From Deferribacterales bacterium UBA4806 (GTDB taxonomy: Bacteria; Chrysiogenota; Deferribacteres; Deferribacterales; UBA228), in contig DHGE01000080.1 of NCBI GenBank assembly GCA_002402635.1, forward strand, positions 1 through 23,767: a stretch of 23,767 nt of DNA. The letters are read 5' to 3'. Made by a program: the position numbers and the translations under genes. The first letter of the stretch is position 1. Every line of letters starts with the position of its first letter. This document shows positions 16,309 through 23,767 of the stretch, piece after piece. The notes under the pieces were generated by a model. It saw only the letters and a program-made list of their open reading frames with translations, was not told where the DNA came from and ran no database searches.

Positions 16309-16758
16309 TCAATTAGTAGAAATGTTTTTATAGTGATCAATTTTTGATTTAAAATAAAAATAAGATAATTTTACTTCTAATATCGCTATCAATACTGCCA
16401 CCAAAAATGATAACAAGCTCAATGAGAACAAAAGAATGGTTATATAATATATTGGTCTTAAAAAGATATTTATATGTATAAATGAAACTGGTAGTACAAC
16501 AAAGGATGTTAATAAAGCAAAAAATATGGATACATAAACAAATAACATTGATGTTCTAATATAAAATATTCTTTTTTCAAGATATGTCATTTCTGGTCTT
16601 TCTTTTTCATTCCACTGTTTTTCAAATAAATAGGAGAGCCTATCTGAAGTTCTTGCATATCTATTTTGTTGAACTAGATTAAATAAGGCAATACCATTTG
16701 TAAGAAAAAGAGGAGCTAAAGTATTTTGTATTGAAGATATAATTTCCATAGAAGCCAT
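16309..16758 (-). CDS. DUF2721-family membrane protein
   Basis: About 149 residues with the DUF2721 layout. First comes a membrane segment (IQNTLAPLFLTNGIALFNLV), then a conserved cytoplasmic region QNRYARTSDRLSYLFE with basic and acidic residues, then two long hydrophobic segments separated by a short loop (IHINIFLRPIYY). The ORF can be read from a TTG at 16785, but no ribosome site precedes it. The ATG at 16758, nine codons in, agrees with the usual start of the family, which begins shortly before the first membrane segment; the next ATG at 16749 is also possible. The function of the family is unknown. It is upstream of, and in line with, the RCC1-like gene (86 bp away). Confidence 0.75.
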   Translation of the reverse strand: MASMEIISSIQNTLAPLFLTNGIALFNLVQQNRYARTSDRLSYLFEKQWNEKERPEMTYLEKRIFYIRTSMLFVYVSIFFALLTSFVVLPVSFIHINIFLRPIYYITILLFSLSLLSFLVAVLIAILEVKLSYFYFKSKIDHYKNISTN

Positions 16759-16809
16759 ATTACCATTCTTAAGTAATAAACTCAACTAATAAATTAGAAT
16801 GTGAAATGT

Positions 16810-16839
16810 TATATACAAATGGTATATATATTATTTCAA
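16810..16839 (-). promoter_or_regulatory. Possible promoter of the DUF2721 gene
   Basis: On the minus strand TTGAAA (16839-16834) is followed after 18 bp by TATATA (16815-16810). The leader to the ATG at 16758 would be about 45 bases. The background is very AT-rich, so the match is only suggestive. Confidence 0.3.
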
Positions 16840-16879
16840 TTTATTAAAAATAAATATACAAAATAATTTAAAATAGATA

Positions 16880-18160
16880 TTATTTTAGGGAATATACTAT
16901 CTTTCCTTCTTTTATTGTATATACAGGAATTCCTTTCAGGGTTTTTCTAAACAATGGCGTATTATAATTTTTTGACTTAATTATGTTTTCATCATATATA
17001 TATGTCATTTCTTTATCAACAATCACCAAATCAGCTCTATAGTTTTTTTCAATCTTGCCTTTTTGTAAATTTAAAATTTTTGATGGATTATATGAAGTTA
17101 ATTTGACTATATCTTTTAGATTAATTTTACCTTCCTCAACAAATTGTAATAAGACCGGTATTGTGCTTTGCAATCCTATCATACCAAATGCTGCATTTTC
17201 AAACTCAATATGTTTTTCATCAATATTGTGGGGTGCATGATCAGTAGAGATCACATCAACGGTACCATCTTTAATTGCATCAAATAAAGCTTTAATATCT
17301 CTCTGTGTTCTTAATGGAGGGTTTACTTTAAAATTACTATCATAAGTTAATAAATTGTCTTCTGAAAAGATCAAGTGGTGTGGTGTAACTTCTGCTGTGA
17401 CATTAATCCTCTTTGATTTTGCCCATTTTATTAATTCTACAGCATTATGAGTGCTTACATGACATATATGTACATGTGCTGTGGCCAAGTCGGCTAATAA
17501 TACATCCCTGGCTATAATAGATTCTTCTGCTGCAGCAGGGATTCCTTTTAAACCAGTTATTGTAGAAACAATACCTTCATTAATTTGGCCATTTGCCGAC
17601 AAATTAGAATCCTCAGAATGGGTGGCTATAAAAGTATTAAATGTGCTTGCATATTCCAAAGCCCTTCTCATAACTTCACTATTCATAATCGGGCTCCCAT
17701 CATCTGAAAAAGCTATTGCTCCTGCATTTAACATATCCCCCATTTCAACAATATGCTCACCGGCTCTATTAATAGTTACACATCCATATGGTAACAGATC
17801 TATAAGACCAATCTTTTCTGCTTTATCTATCATATATCTTATAGTAGTCGTGTTATCTGCAGCTGGGTTAGTGTTTCCCATACAGAGACAAGTTGTATAG
17901 CCACCTGCAACTGCAGCATAGCTACCAGAAATAATGTCCTCTTTATATTCAAAACCTGGATCTCTAAAATGTACATGCATATCTATTAATGCAGGCATTA
18001 CAATAAATTTACTACAATCAATTATTTTACTGGCGTAAATATTGTCAATGTTGTCATTATTTTGTAAGATGTCTTCAATCAATCCTTTATTAATTACAAT
18101 ATGTCCATTTGACTGTCCATTATAATTAATTATAGTGCAATTTTTAAGTAGAAGATCCAT
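16880..18160 (-). CDS. pyrC: Dihydroorotase, type I
   Basis: A 426-residue metal-dependent amidohydrolase that cyclises carbamoyl-aspartate to dihydroorotate, the third step of pyrimidine synthesis, in the cytoplasm. The metal and substrate residues fall at the same numbers as, or one off, the Aquifex-type enzyme: H62 and H64 in HVHFRDPG, D154 in SDDGSP, H181 in THSED, H234 in HICHVST and D307 in STDHAPH. The ORF extends upstream to 18226, but the ATG at 18160 has an AAGGAGA ribosome site and gives the normal N-terminus MDLLLKN. With this start it overlaps the end of pyrB by 17 bp. Type I enzymes often need aspartate transcarbamoylase for stability, which fits the adjacent pyrB. Confidence 0.95.
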   Translation of the reverse strand: MDLLLKNCTIINYNGQSNGHIVINKGLIEDILQNNDNIDNIYASKIIDCSKFIVMPALIDMHVHFRDPGFEYKEDIISGSYAAVAGGYTTCLCMGNTNPAADNTTTIRYMIDKAEKIGLIDLLPYGCVTINRAGEHIVEMGDMLNAGAIAFSDDGSPIMNSEVMRRALEYASTFNTFIATHSEDSNLSANGQINEGIVSTITGLKGIPAAAEESIIARDVLLADLATAHVHICHVSTHNAVELIKWAKSKRINVTAEVTPHHLIFSEDNLLTYDSNFKVNPPLRTQRDIKALFDAIKDGTVDVISTDHAPHNIDEKHIEFENAAFGMIGLQSTIPVLLQFVEEGKINLKDIVKLTSYNPSKILNLQKGKIEKNYRADLVIVDKEMTYIYDENIIKSKNYNTPLFRKTLKGIPVYTIKEGKIVYSLK

Positions 18161-19088
18161 CGGTTCTCCTTTTTTGCATTCCCAATAAATATAAAATCGC
18201 CATTCGTACAGCAATTCCATTTTCAACTTGGTTTAAGATAACAGATCTATCGCAATCAGCATATTCTGTTGATAATTCAACGCCTCTGTTAATAGGCCCA
18301 GGATGCATTATAATAGCATCTTTTTTTAAATATTTTGCACTTGTTTTATTTAAACCAAAATACATTGCATACTCCCTTAATGAAGGAATAAGTATTTTGT
18401 TTTGCCTTTCTAATTGAATTCTTAACATCATCACAACGTCAGCTTCTGTAACGGCTTCTTTAAAATTTTTTGCAATGTGGCATTTTAAAGGTGTTGTGTC
18501 GGATGGTAGCATAGTTTTTGGACCATATAAAATTACATTTATGCCTAATTTTTGCATTGCCCATATATTGGACCTTGCAACTCTGCTGTGGTCAATATCT
18601 CCAATTATAGCAACATTTAACCCCGTAAGGGTATTTTTATGTTCTCTAATTGTAAACAAATCCAACATAGCTTGTGTTGGATGCTCATTGGTACCATCTC
18701 CTGCATTTACTATGTGAGCTTTTACATTGTCAGCAACAAATTTTACTGCTCCACTACATTTATGTCTTATTACAAAAATGTCAGTGTGCATATTCTCAAT
18801 GTTTTTTATTGTGTCGAGTAATGTCTCTCCTTTTGTTGTACTACTAGTAGTAGAGGTAAAACTTACTGTATCTGCTGAAAGTCTCTTAGCTGCAATTTCA
18901 AAGGATGTTCTGGTTCTTGTGGATGGTTCGAAAAAAGCTGTTGAAATAGTTTTTCCTTTTAGAGTAGGTACTTTTTTTACTTCTCTTTTATTAATTTCTT
19001 TCATATGTTTTGCAGTGTCTAAAATCTCGAATATTTCTTCTTTTGATAAATTTATAGTGCTTATAAAATCTTTATACTTAAAAAGCAT
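18144..19088 (-). CDS. pyrB: Aspartate carbamoyltransferase, catalytic chain
   Basis: A 314-residue transcarbamoylase joining carbamoyl phosphate and aspartate, the committed step of pyrimidine synthesis. Seen are the carbamoyl-phosphate loop FFEPSTRTRTSFE (S56 to R60), the mobile loop SSTTKGE with K86, the segment NEHPTQAMLD (H136, Q139) and the aspartate-side loop HPGPINRGVE near the C-terminus. The length is that of a normal catalytic chain. No pyrI-type regulatory chain gene is adjacent. The start ATG follows the pyrR stop directly (0 bp), with GAGGTG inside the end of pyrR as ribosome site. The C-terminal codons overlap pyrC. Confidence 0.96.
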   Translation of the reverse strand: MLFKYKDFISTINLSKEEIFEILDTAKHMKEINKREVKKVPTLKGKTISTAFFEPSTRTRTSFEIAAKRLSADTVSFTSTTSSTTKGETLLDTIKNIENMHTDIFVIRHKCSGAVKFVADNVKAHIVNAGDGTNEHPTQAMLDLFTIREHKNTLTGLNVAIIGDIDHSRVARSNIWAMQKLGINVILYGPKTMLPSDTTPLKCHIAKNFKEAVTEADVVMMLRIQLERQNKILIPSLREYAMYFGLNKTSAKYLKKDAIIMHPGPINRGVELSTEYADCDRSVILNQVENGIAVRMAILYLLGMQKRRTDGSST

Positions 19089-19634
19089 TTATTTACACCT
19101 CGTGAGAGTTATCTCATCTTTACCATCTATTTCTTTTAAATAAACATTTACAATGTCATTAAATGCAGTTTCTATAAATTTTCCTGTAAAGTCAGGCTGG
19201 ATGGGGAGTTCTCTATTGTTTCTATCTATGATAGTTGTCAATAATATCTGCTTTGGCCTACCCAGGTCTAGTATGGCATCAATAGCAGCTCTTGCTGTTC
19301 TGCCAGTAAAAATGACATCATCAATGAGAAAAATTTTTTTATTTTTTACATCAAATTCAATTTCTGTACCTAATAGCTGAGGCAAGTCTGAGATTTCAGA
19401 GAGATCGTCTCTATATAATGTAATATCAAGGTAGCCAATTTCGATAAATATATTATTAAATTTACTGAGAAGTTCTTTTATTCTATCGGCCAGAATAGCT
19501 CCTCTTCTCTTTATACCAATTAAGGCAAAACTATTGTTATTTATTTCCTTATTTATTATATCTTTAATGAATTCAACAATACTGTTTATCCGATTTTTCA
19601 ATTCATTTTCATCACATATTTCAATTTCAAACAT
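19089..19634 (-). CDS. pyrR: PyrR: pyrimidine operon regulator / uracil phosphoribosyltransferase
   Basis: A 181-residue type I phosphoribosyltransferase. The PRPP loop IFLIDDVIFTGRTARAAID (101-119) and the segments GYLDITLYRDD (67-77) and DRNNRELPIQPDF (137-149) are those of PyrR. In Bacillus PyrR binds pyr mRNA leaders with UMP to cause attenuation and has weak uracil phosphoribosyltransferase activity. Here the usual DRGHRELPI reads DRNNRELPI. It is first in a tight pyrR-pyrB-pyrC operon. Only 66 bp separate it from the divergent lipoprotein gene, and there is no space before pyrB or pyrC, so there is no room for a classical attenuator. No clear ribosome site precedes the ATG. Confidence 0.92.
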   Translation of the reverse strand: MFEIEICDENELKNRINSIVEFIKDIINKEINNNSFALIGIKRRGAILADRIKELLSKFNNIFIEIGYLDITLYRDDLSEISDLPQLLGTEIEFDVKNKKIFLIDDVIFTGRTARAAIDAILDLGRPKQILLTTIIDRNNRELPIQPDFTGKFIETAFNDIVNVYLKEIDGKDEITLTRCK

Positions 19635-19655
19635 AATACATTATATATAATAATC

Positions 19656-19683
19656 TTGATAAAATAAATAAATCTTTTATAAT
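19656..19683 (+). promoter_or_regulatory. Promoter of the lipoprotein-prfB-alr-mlaE run
   Basis: TTGATA (19656-19661, five of six matches) and a perfect TATAAT (19678-19683) are 16 bp apart. The start site should be near 19690, about 11 bases before the first ATG, so the transcript is nearly leaderless and the first gene lacks a clear ribosome site. Confidence 0.55.
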
Positions 19684-19700
19684 AATTTTTAAGTTTAAGA

Positions 19701-20099
19701 ATGCTTAAGAATAATTATAAAACCAGATTATCTATTTTTCTTTTTGCAGTATTGATTATGTGTAGTTCATGCCTGCCTATCCTTTTTGGTGGGTCAGGAG
19801 CTGGAACAACTTACTCAATAGTTGCTGGCAAGGTAAAGGATAGATTAGATTCACCTAGAGATACAATTGTTGAAGCATTTATTTCTATTATTGAGGAAGA
19901 GAAGGGTGAAATACTTTCTGCAAGTCTTACTGATGGTAAAGTTAGGGCAAAAGTTAAAGGGAAGATAGTTTATTTAACAGCAAAGAAAATAACAGAGAAA
20001 TCAACTGAAATAACTATACAGGCAAGATTAGAATTTGAAGTAGTTCCTGATAGCGAATTAGCTCAATATTTATATAAAAAATTAATAGAAAAAATATAA
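19701..20099 (+). CDS. DUF3568-like probable lipoprotein
   Basis: A 132-residue protein with an N-terminal hydrophobic export signal ending MCSSC. C24 with SS before it is the likely lipidated cysteine, although the -3 position is C21 and not the usual Leu, so the lipobox is imperfect. A Gly-rich stretch follows, then a domain resembling DUF3568 small lipoproteins: YSIVAGKVKDRLDSPRDTIVEAF, a strand-turn-strand with DGKVRAKVKGKIVYLTAKK, then ITIQARL and the C-terminal helix ELAQYLYKKLIEKI. Function of that family is unknown. It is the first gene after the promoter at 19656-19683 and is followed 7 bp later by the acetyltransferase gene. Confidence 0.65.
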   Translation: MLKNNYKTRLSIFLFAVLIMCSSCLPILFGGSGAGTTYSIVAGKVKDRLDSPRDTIVEAFISIIEEEKGEILSASLTDGKVRAKVKGKIVYLTAKKITEKSTEITIQARLEFEVVPDSELAQYLYKKLIEKI

Positions 20100-20106
20100 A
20101 TCTATC

Positions 20107-20562
20107 ATGATAAGAGAAGCTTTAATTTCAGATGCCAAAGTCATACAAAGTTTAGTTAATGAATATGCTAAAAAAGGGGAAATGATTCCATTAAGTTTGA
20201 ACGATATATATGAAAGAATACTGGAGTTTATTGTTTATGAATGTGATAACAAAATAGTTGGTTGTTGCTCACTTCATCCAACCTGGGAAGATTTAGCAGA
20301 AATAAGATCGTTAGCAGTGGATATAAATTTTCATGGTAGAGATATAGGGCATAATATGGTTAAATATAATTTAGAAAGGGCAAAAAAAATAGGTATAAAG
20401 AAAGTGTTTGCATTAACTTATAAACCTTTGTTTTTTGAAAAATTAGGATTTTATAAGATTGAAAAGGAAATTTTACCAAAAAAAATTTGGACAGATTGCC
20501 TCAAATGTATTAAATTTCCTGATTGCGATGAATCTGCCGTGATACTTGAATTTAAGGATTAA
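20107..20562 (+). CDS. GNAT acetyltransferase, short ArgA-type N-acetylglutamate synthase
   Basis: A 151-residue single-domain GNAT protein. The acetyl-CoA pyrophosphate loop is HGRDIGHNM (76-84), and FFEKLGFYKIEKEILPKKIW (109-128) is typical of the stand-alone ArgA-like group that acetylates glutamate for arginine synthesis in bacteria lacking the long kinase-domain ArgA. The C-terminal DCLKCIKFPDCDE (130-142), with cysteines 131, 134 and 140, also occurs in that group. No arginine genes are nearby, so the substrate is inferred from the motif pattern only. The gene ends 5 bp before prfB. No clear ribosome site is visible before the ATG. Confidence 0.7.
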   Translation: MIREALISDAKVIQSLVNEYAKKGEMIPLSLNDIYERILEFIVYECDNKIVGCCSLHPTWEDLAEIRSLAVDINFHGRDIGHNMVKYNLERAKKIGIKKVFALTYKPLFFEKLGFYKIEKEILPKKIWTDCLKCIKFPDCDESAVILEFKD

Positions 20563-20567
20563 TATTT

Positions 20568-21686
20568 ATGCAAATTGAAGATTTAACTTCACTTTATAAT
20601 ATATACTCTGATAAATTTGAGCAACTTAAGAAGATTTTTGATGTGTCCAGAATTGAAACAAAAATTCAAGAGATAGATACAAAAATAATTGATGATCCTA
20701 GCTTTTATAATAAACAAGAGTCCCGTCAGATATTAAAAGAACAGATGAGATTAAAAAAATTGTTGGAAGAATGGAAACTGCTAACAGAAAAATATGAGGA
20801 AATAGGGGTTCTCTTAGAATTATTGAAGGAAGGAAATTTAGATATAGAAAATGAATTAAATAGTGAGAATAAAATATTAAATAAAATGTTAGATGAATTT
20901 GAAGTTAAGATGATTTTAAATGATAATCATGATAGTAATGATGCCATTGTTACCATCCACTCTGGAGCAGGAGGAACTGAGGCAAACGATTGGGCTGAAA
21001 TGCTTTACAGAATGTATAATAGATGGATTGAAAAAAAGGGATATAAATTGGAAGTTCTTGATTTTATAGAAGGGGATAAAGTTGGAATTAAATCGATTAC
21101 CTTTAATGTTATTGGACCATATTCCTATGGATACTTAAAAGGCGAAAGTGGGATACATAGACTCGTGAGATTGTCTCCCTTTGATGCTAACAATAAAAGA
21201 CATACTTCTTTTGCTTCAGTATTTGTTTTGCCCGATGTTGATGAAGAAATTGAAATAGAAATAAATGAAAGTGAATTGAAAATTGAAACATTTAGGGCTT
21301 CTGGTGCTGGTGGACAACATGTTAATAAAACTGATTCAGCAGTCAGAATTACTCATTTGCCAACAGGTATAGTTGTTACATGCCAGAATGAAAGGAGTCA
21401 ACATCAAAATAAGGCTAATGCATTAAAGATTTTGAAAGCAAAATTATATGAACGTGAAATGGAGAAAAAGAGAGAAGAGAAAGAAAAGTTGGAAAGTTCT
21501 AAGGGAGAGATTGGTTGGGGAAATCAAATAAGATCTTATGTACTGCATCCATACAGGATGGTTAAAGATTTGCGTACCAAAATCGAAATAGGAAATGCTG
21601 ATGCAGTTCTTGATGGTGAAATAGATGAATTCATAGATGCCTATTTGTTATTTAATGCTGGGAAAAAAAGTGTTAAGGGAAATTAA
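20568..21686 (+). CDS. prfB: Peptide chain release factor 2
   Basis: A 372-residue class I release factor that reads UGA and UAA stop codons and triggers peptide release in the ribosome. It carries the RF2 stop-reading tripeptide SPF (203-205) and the catalytic GGQ (248-250) in SGAGGQHVNKTDSAVR. The N-terminal helical domain (1-100) and the C-terminal lysine/glutamate-rich helix are in place. The reading frame is continuous: where many bacteria have the in-frame UGA and +1 frameshift (after codon 25 in E. coli) this gene reads ATT TTT GAT (I23-F24-D25), so the autoregulatory frameshift is absent. AAGGA lies 10 bases before the ATG. It is part of the 19701-23767 gene run. Confidence 0.96.
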   Translation: MQIEDLTSLYNIYSDKFEQLKKIFDVSRIETKIQEIDTKIIDDPSFYNKQESRQILKEQMRLKKLLEEWKLLTEKYEEIGVLLELLKEGNLDIENELNSENKILNKMLDEFEVKMILNDNHDSNDAIVTIHSGAGGTEANDWAEMLYRMYNRWIEKKGYKLEVLDFIEGDKVGIKSITFNVIGPYSYGYLKGESGIHRLVRLSPFDANNKRHTSFASVFVLPDVDEEIEIEINESELKIETFRASGAGGQHVNKTDSAVRITHLPTGIVVTCQNERSQHQNKANALKILKAKLYEREMEKKREEKEKLESSKGEIGWGNQIRSYVLHPYRMVKDLRTKIEIGNADAVLDGEIDEFIDAYLLFNAGKKSVKGN

Positions 21687-22764
21687 CAGTACTTTATCAA
21701 GACCTACTAAAATATTAATTAATCTAAAAAATTACGGACATAATATTGAAATTGCTAAAAAATTGTCAAATAGTGAAGTTATTCTTGTGGTAAAAGCAAA
21801 TGCTTATGGTCATGGTTCTAAAGAATTGTCAACTTTTGCTTACGATAATCATAATATAAGATACTTTGCAGTAGCTACGTTTGAAGAAGCTCTTGAATTA
21901 CATGATATATTAAATAAAAATGCTAAGTTAATTGTGTTAGGATATGTTGATCCAACATTTGTTAGAAGTGCGTCTGAAAAAAATATAATATTAACAGTTT
22001 ATAATGAAGAAATTGCAAAACTTTATAGCGAACATTTATATGACACTGACACTCTTAAGATTGCATTAAAAATTGATACAGGAATGAATAGGTTAGGTTT
22101 TGAACCAGAATTAGATATTGATAATTTTCTAAAAAAATATATAAAATTTGATATATTTACTATAATGAGTCATCTGTCATCGGCTGATAGTGATTCAGAG
22201 TATACTTATTATCAGATGAAGTCTTTTAATAATATTTTAAAATATGCAGGGAATAGTTATTCAACTTCTCTTTTTAACTCTGCTGGTATTTGTAATTTTA
22301 AAAACCAATATACATTTACAAGGCCAGGTATTATGACTTATGGTTATATAAAATCAAGTAGAGATGTTAAATTAAAAAAAGTTATGTACCTTTTTACAAA
22401 TATAGTACATGTACATAATATAAAAAAGGGAGAAAGAATTGGGTATAATGGTGCCTATATAGCCCCTCGTGATATGAGAATAGGAATACTTCCAATAGGT
22501 TATGGGGATGGTTATCGAAGGAATCTGTCTAATAATGGATTTGTTTATATAAACAATATTAGATGCAATATTATTGGCAACATCTGTATGGATATGACAA
22601 TGATAGACATAAGTGCTTTACCAGAAACTTACTTAAACTATGATGTTGAAATACTAGGAGATAACATAGATGCAAATATTCTAGCTGATTTATCTGGTAG
22701 TATACCATATGAAATTTTGACAAATTTTTCATCAAGAATCAAAAGATACTATATGAGTTTTTAG
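21670..22764 (+). CDS. alr: Alanine racemase
   Basis: A PLP-dependent enzyme making D-alanine for peptidoglycan. The N-terminal barrel starts SRPTKILINLKNYGHNI. K42 in VVKANAYGHG binds PLP, and Y259 in GERIGYNGAY is the second catalytic base; IGILPIGYGDGYRR and NICMDMTMIDI are further family motifs. The frame is open from 21637, but the family usually begins a few residues before SRPT. The GTG at 21670, preceded by GGGA, gives 364 residues and a 17-bp overlap with prfB. The ATG codons at 21637 and 21655 are alternatives that would add 11 or 6 residues. Overlap with prfB and zero spacing to the next gene suggest translational coupling. Confidence 0.93.
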   Translation: MLREINSTLSRPTKILINLKNYGHNIEIAKKLSNSEVILVVKANAYGHGSKELSTFAYDNHNIRYFAVATFEEALELHDILNKNAKLIVLGYVDPTFVRSASEKNIILTVYNEEIAKLYSEHLYDTDTLKIALKIDTGMNRLGFEPELDIDNFLKKYIKFDIFTIMSHLSSADSDSEYTYYQMKSFNNILKYAGNSYSTSLFNSAGICNFKNQYTFTRPGIMTYGYIKSSRDVKLKKVMYLFTNIVHVHNIKKGERIGYNGAYIAPRDMRIGILPIGYGDGYRRNLSNNGFVYINNIRCNIIGNICMDMTMIDISALPETYLNYDVEILGDNIDANILADLSGSIPYEILTNFSSRIKRYYMSF

Positions 22765-23001
22765 ATGATACGTTTAAAGGTATACGCAAATTTGAGAAAG
22801 GAGTTTGGATTAAATAGTGGATTTATAGTAGATTTTAATAATAATGATAAAGATATATCTATCAAAGAGATATTAGAGTATTATAAAGTAGATCTTGATA
22901 AAATATCTATAGTGCTGGTTAATGGTAAGCCATGTGATTTTAATAGAACAGTAAAAAATGGGGATACTGTTGCTTTCTTTTCTCCTGTTGCTGGAGGGTA
23001 A
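22765..23001 (+). CDS. ThiS/MoaD-family sulfur-carrier protein
   Basis: A 78-residue beta-grasp protein ending in PVAGG; the C-terminal Gly-Gly is the site of adenylation and thiocarboxylate formation in sulfur carriers for thiamine (ThiS) or molybdopterin (MoaD). The pattern MIRLKVYANLRKEFG, then SIVLVNGKP, NGDTVAFFSPVAGG, is closer in look to MoaD-like proteins, but the two families cannot be separated safely here. Its ATG follows the alr stop directly, with no ribosome site of its own, so it depends on translation of alr. No thiG, thiF, moeB or moaE gene is in view. Confidence 0.8.
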   Translation: MIRLKVYANLRKEFGLNSGFIVDFNNNDKDISIKEILEYYKVDLDKISIVLVNGKPCDFNRTVKNGDTVAFFSPVAGG

Positions 23002-23058
23002 TAAAAAATTAAATCTTTACTTGAAATATTTATAATCAATATGATATAAAGGGTCATT

Positions 23059-23767
23059 ATGAATACTTTGTTATTACCTGTTTTGTATTTAGGAAGAATT
23101 TCTATTTTTTTAACACATGAATTGGGATCAATGTTTATATTTTTTATTAATGGGTTTTTATATATTTTTACATATCCCTTTCAAATTAAAAAAATTGTTC
23201 AACAGGTATACTTTATTGGAGTAAAGTCTTTTTTTGTAATTATTTTAATAGGTATCTTTACAGGTATGGTTATGGCTTTGCAAGGATATTATGTACTTAT
23301 AAAGGTTGGCTCAGAAGGTTTGTTAGGTGCGGGTGTTGCCCTTGCTTTAATTAGAGAGTTAGGACCAGTCCTTGGTGCTATTATGATTGTCGGTAGAGCA
23401 GGTTCATCAATGGCAGCTGAAATTGGTATTATGAGAATTACAGAACAAATTGATGCTCTCTATACAATGGCTATTAATCCTGTAAAATATCTTTTTTCTC
23501 CTAGAATTGTTGCAGCCCTGATTTCTTTCCCATTGCTTATAGCATTGTTTGATGTCGTTGGTATTTTTGGTGGATACATGGTTGGTGTATTACTACTTGG
23601 AGTTGATCCAGGAGCCTTTGTGTCAAAAATGATTACAATGGTAACATTCGAGGATATTAGAGGTGGTTTTTACAAAGCTTTTATATTTGGGGCCACAGTT
23701 GTAACAATATGCTGTTATCAAGGATATTTTGTGCATACCAGGAGAGAAGCTTTTGGCGCAAAAGGTG
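23059..23767 (+). CDS. mlaE: MlaE-family ABC transporter permease, 3' end missing
   Basis: 236 codons are present and the frame is still open at the right edge; the family is about 250-260 residues, so about 20 are lost. Motifs of MlaE/YrbE are clear: FTGMVMALQGYY, GAGVALALIRELGPVLGAIMIVGRAGSSMAAEIG, MRITEQIDALYTMAINP, and the segment beginning PRIVAALISFPLL. It is the inner-membrane permease of the Mla-type system that moves phospholipids between the inner and outer membranes, which implies a diderm envelope. AAAGGG (23048-23053) lies 5 bases before the ATG, 57 bp after the sulfur-carrier gene. mlaF and mlaD would be expected just beyond the window. Confidence 0.93.
   Translation, partial: MNTLLLPVLYLGRISIFLTHELGSMFIFFINGFLYIFTYPFQIKKIVQQVYFIGVKSFFVIILIGIFTGMVMALQGYYVLIKVGSEGLLGAGVALALIRELGPVLGAIMIVGRAGSSMAAEIGIMRITEQIDALYTMAINPVKYLFSPRIVAALISFPLLIALFDVVGIFGGYMVGVLLLGVDPGAFVSKMITMVTFEDIRGGFYKAFIFGATVVTICCYQGYFVHTRREAFGAKG

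Noticed and set aside
17481..17900. 139-codon open frame antisense to pyrC
   Set aside because: It is the complement of a highly conserved enzyme gene with no start signal or known motif.
18161..18226. Upstream N-terminal extension of pyrC
   Set aside because: The ATG at 18160 has an AAGGAGA ribosome site and matches the usual dihydroorotase N-terminus and residue numbering.
18727..19143. 138-codon open frame antisense to pyrB and the end of pyrR
   Set aside because: Same reasoning: it spans two certain genes on the other strand and shows no family features.

Overview
The window is AT-rich, densely coding chromosomal DNA from a bacterium with a Gram-negative type envelope. Evidence for the envelope is an MlaE-type lipid-transport permease, a probable lipoprotein, a Tat-exported oxidoreductase and an exported propeller protein. 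The low GC content and the gene mix (TRAP, CstA and SSF carriers, ADP-forming acyl-CoA synthetase, PyrR in a Gram-negative setting, short ArgA-type acetyltransferase) would suit a Deferribacterota-like anaerobe. That placement is an impression, not a demonstrated assignment. There are 22 protein genes, two of them cut by the window edges. I see no rRNA, tRNA, CRISPR array, phage or insertion sequence.

Layout. 1-615: the C-terminal end of a TRAP-type carrier. 616-1112: about 500 bp without a gene, with a terminator-like hairpin and an orphan promoter followed by a hairpin and T-tract (candidate small RNA). 1113-2591 (-): Tat-exported aldo/keto reductase with an extra C-terminal domain, divergent from 2703-6139 (+), a two-gene unit of ADP-forming acyl-CoA synthetase and exported GH144-like glycoside hydrolase. 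6239-8020: CstA carrier, preceded by a perfect 24-bp palindrome. 8092-8880: a small exported protein of unknown function, a perfect 19-bp inverted repeat, and a compact SRAP (YedK/HMCES-like) protein. 8983-10389: MATE exporter. 10461-13041: an active/inactive pair of exported M16 peptidases. 13256-14743: SSF (PutP-like) sodium symporter. 14852-16758 (-): exported seven-blade RCC1 propeller and a DUF2721 membrane protein. 16880-19634 (-): pyrR-pyrB-pyrC operon with touching or overlapping genes. 19701-23767 (+): housekeeping run of DUF3568-like lipoprotein, ArgA-type acetyltransferase, prfB, alr, a lone ThiS/MoaD-like carrier and mlaE, read from one good sigma-70-type promoter.

How the genes fit together. 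The left half suits use of organic acids and amino acids: TRAP, CstA and SSF carriers bring them in, and the ADP-forming synthetase interconverts acyl-CoA and acid while conserving ATP. The right half is pyrimidine synthesis plus translation termination, cell-wall D-alanine and outer-membrane lipid traffic. No obvious new multi-gene system is present. The most unusual spots are the SRAP gene with a long hairpin against its start codon and an altered active site, the candidate small RNA at about 1003-1139, and the small exported protein at 8092.
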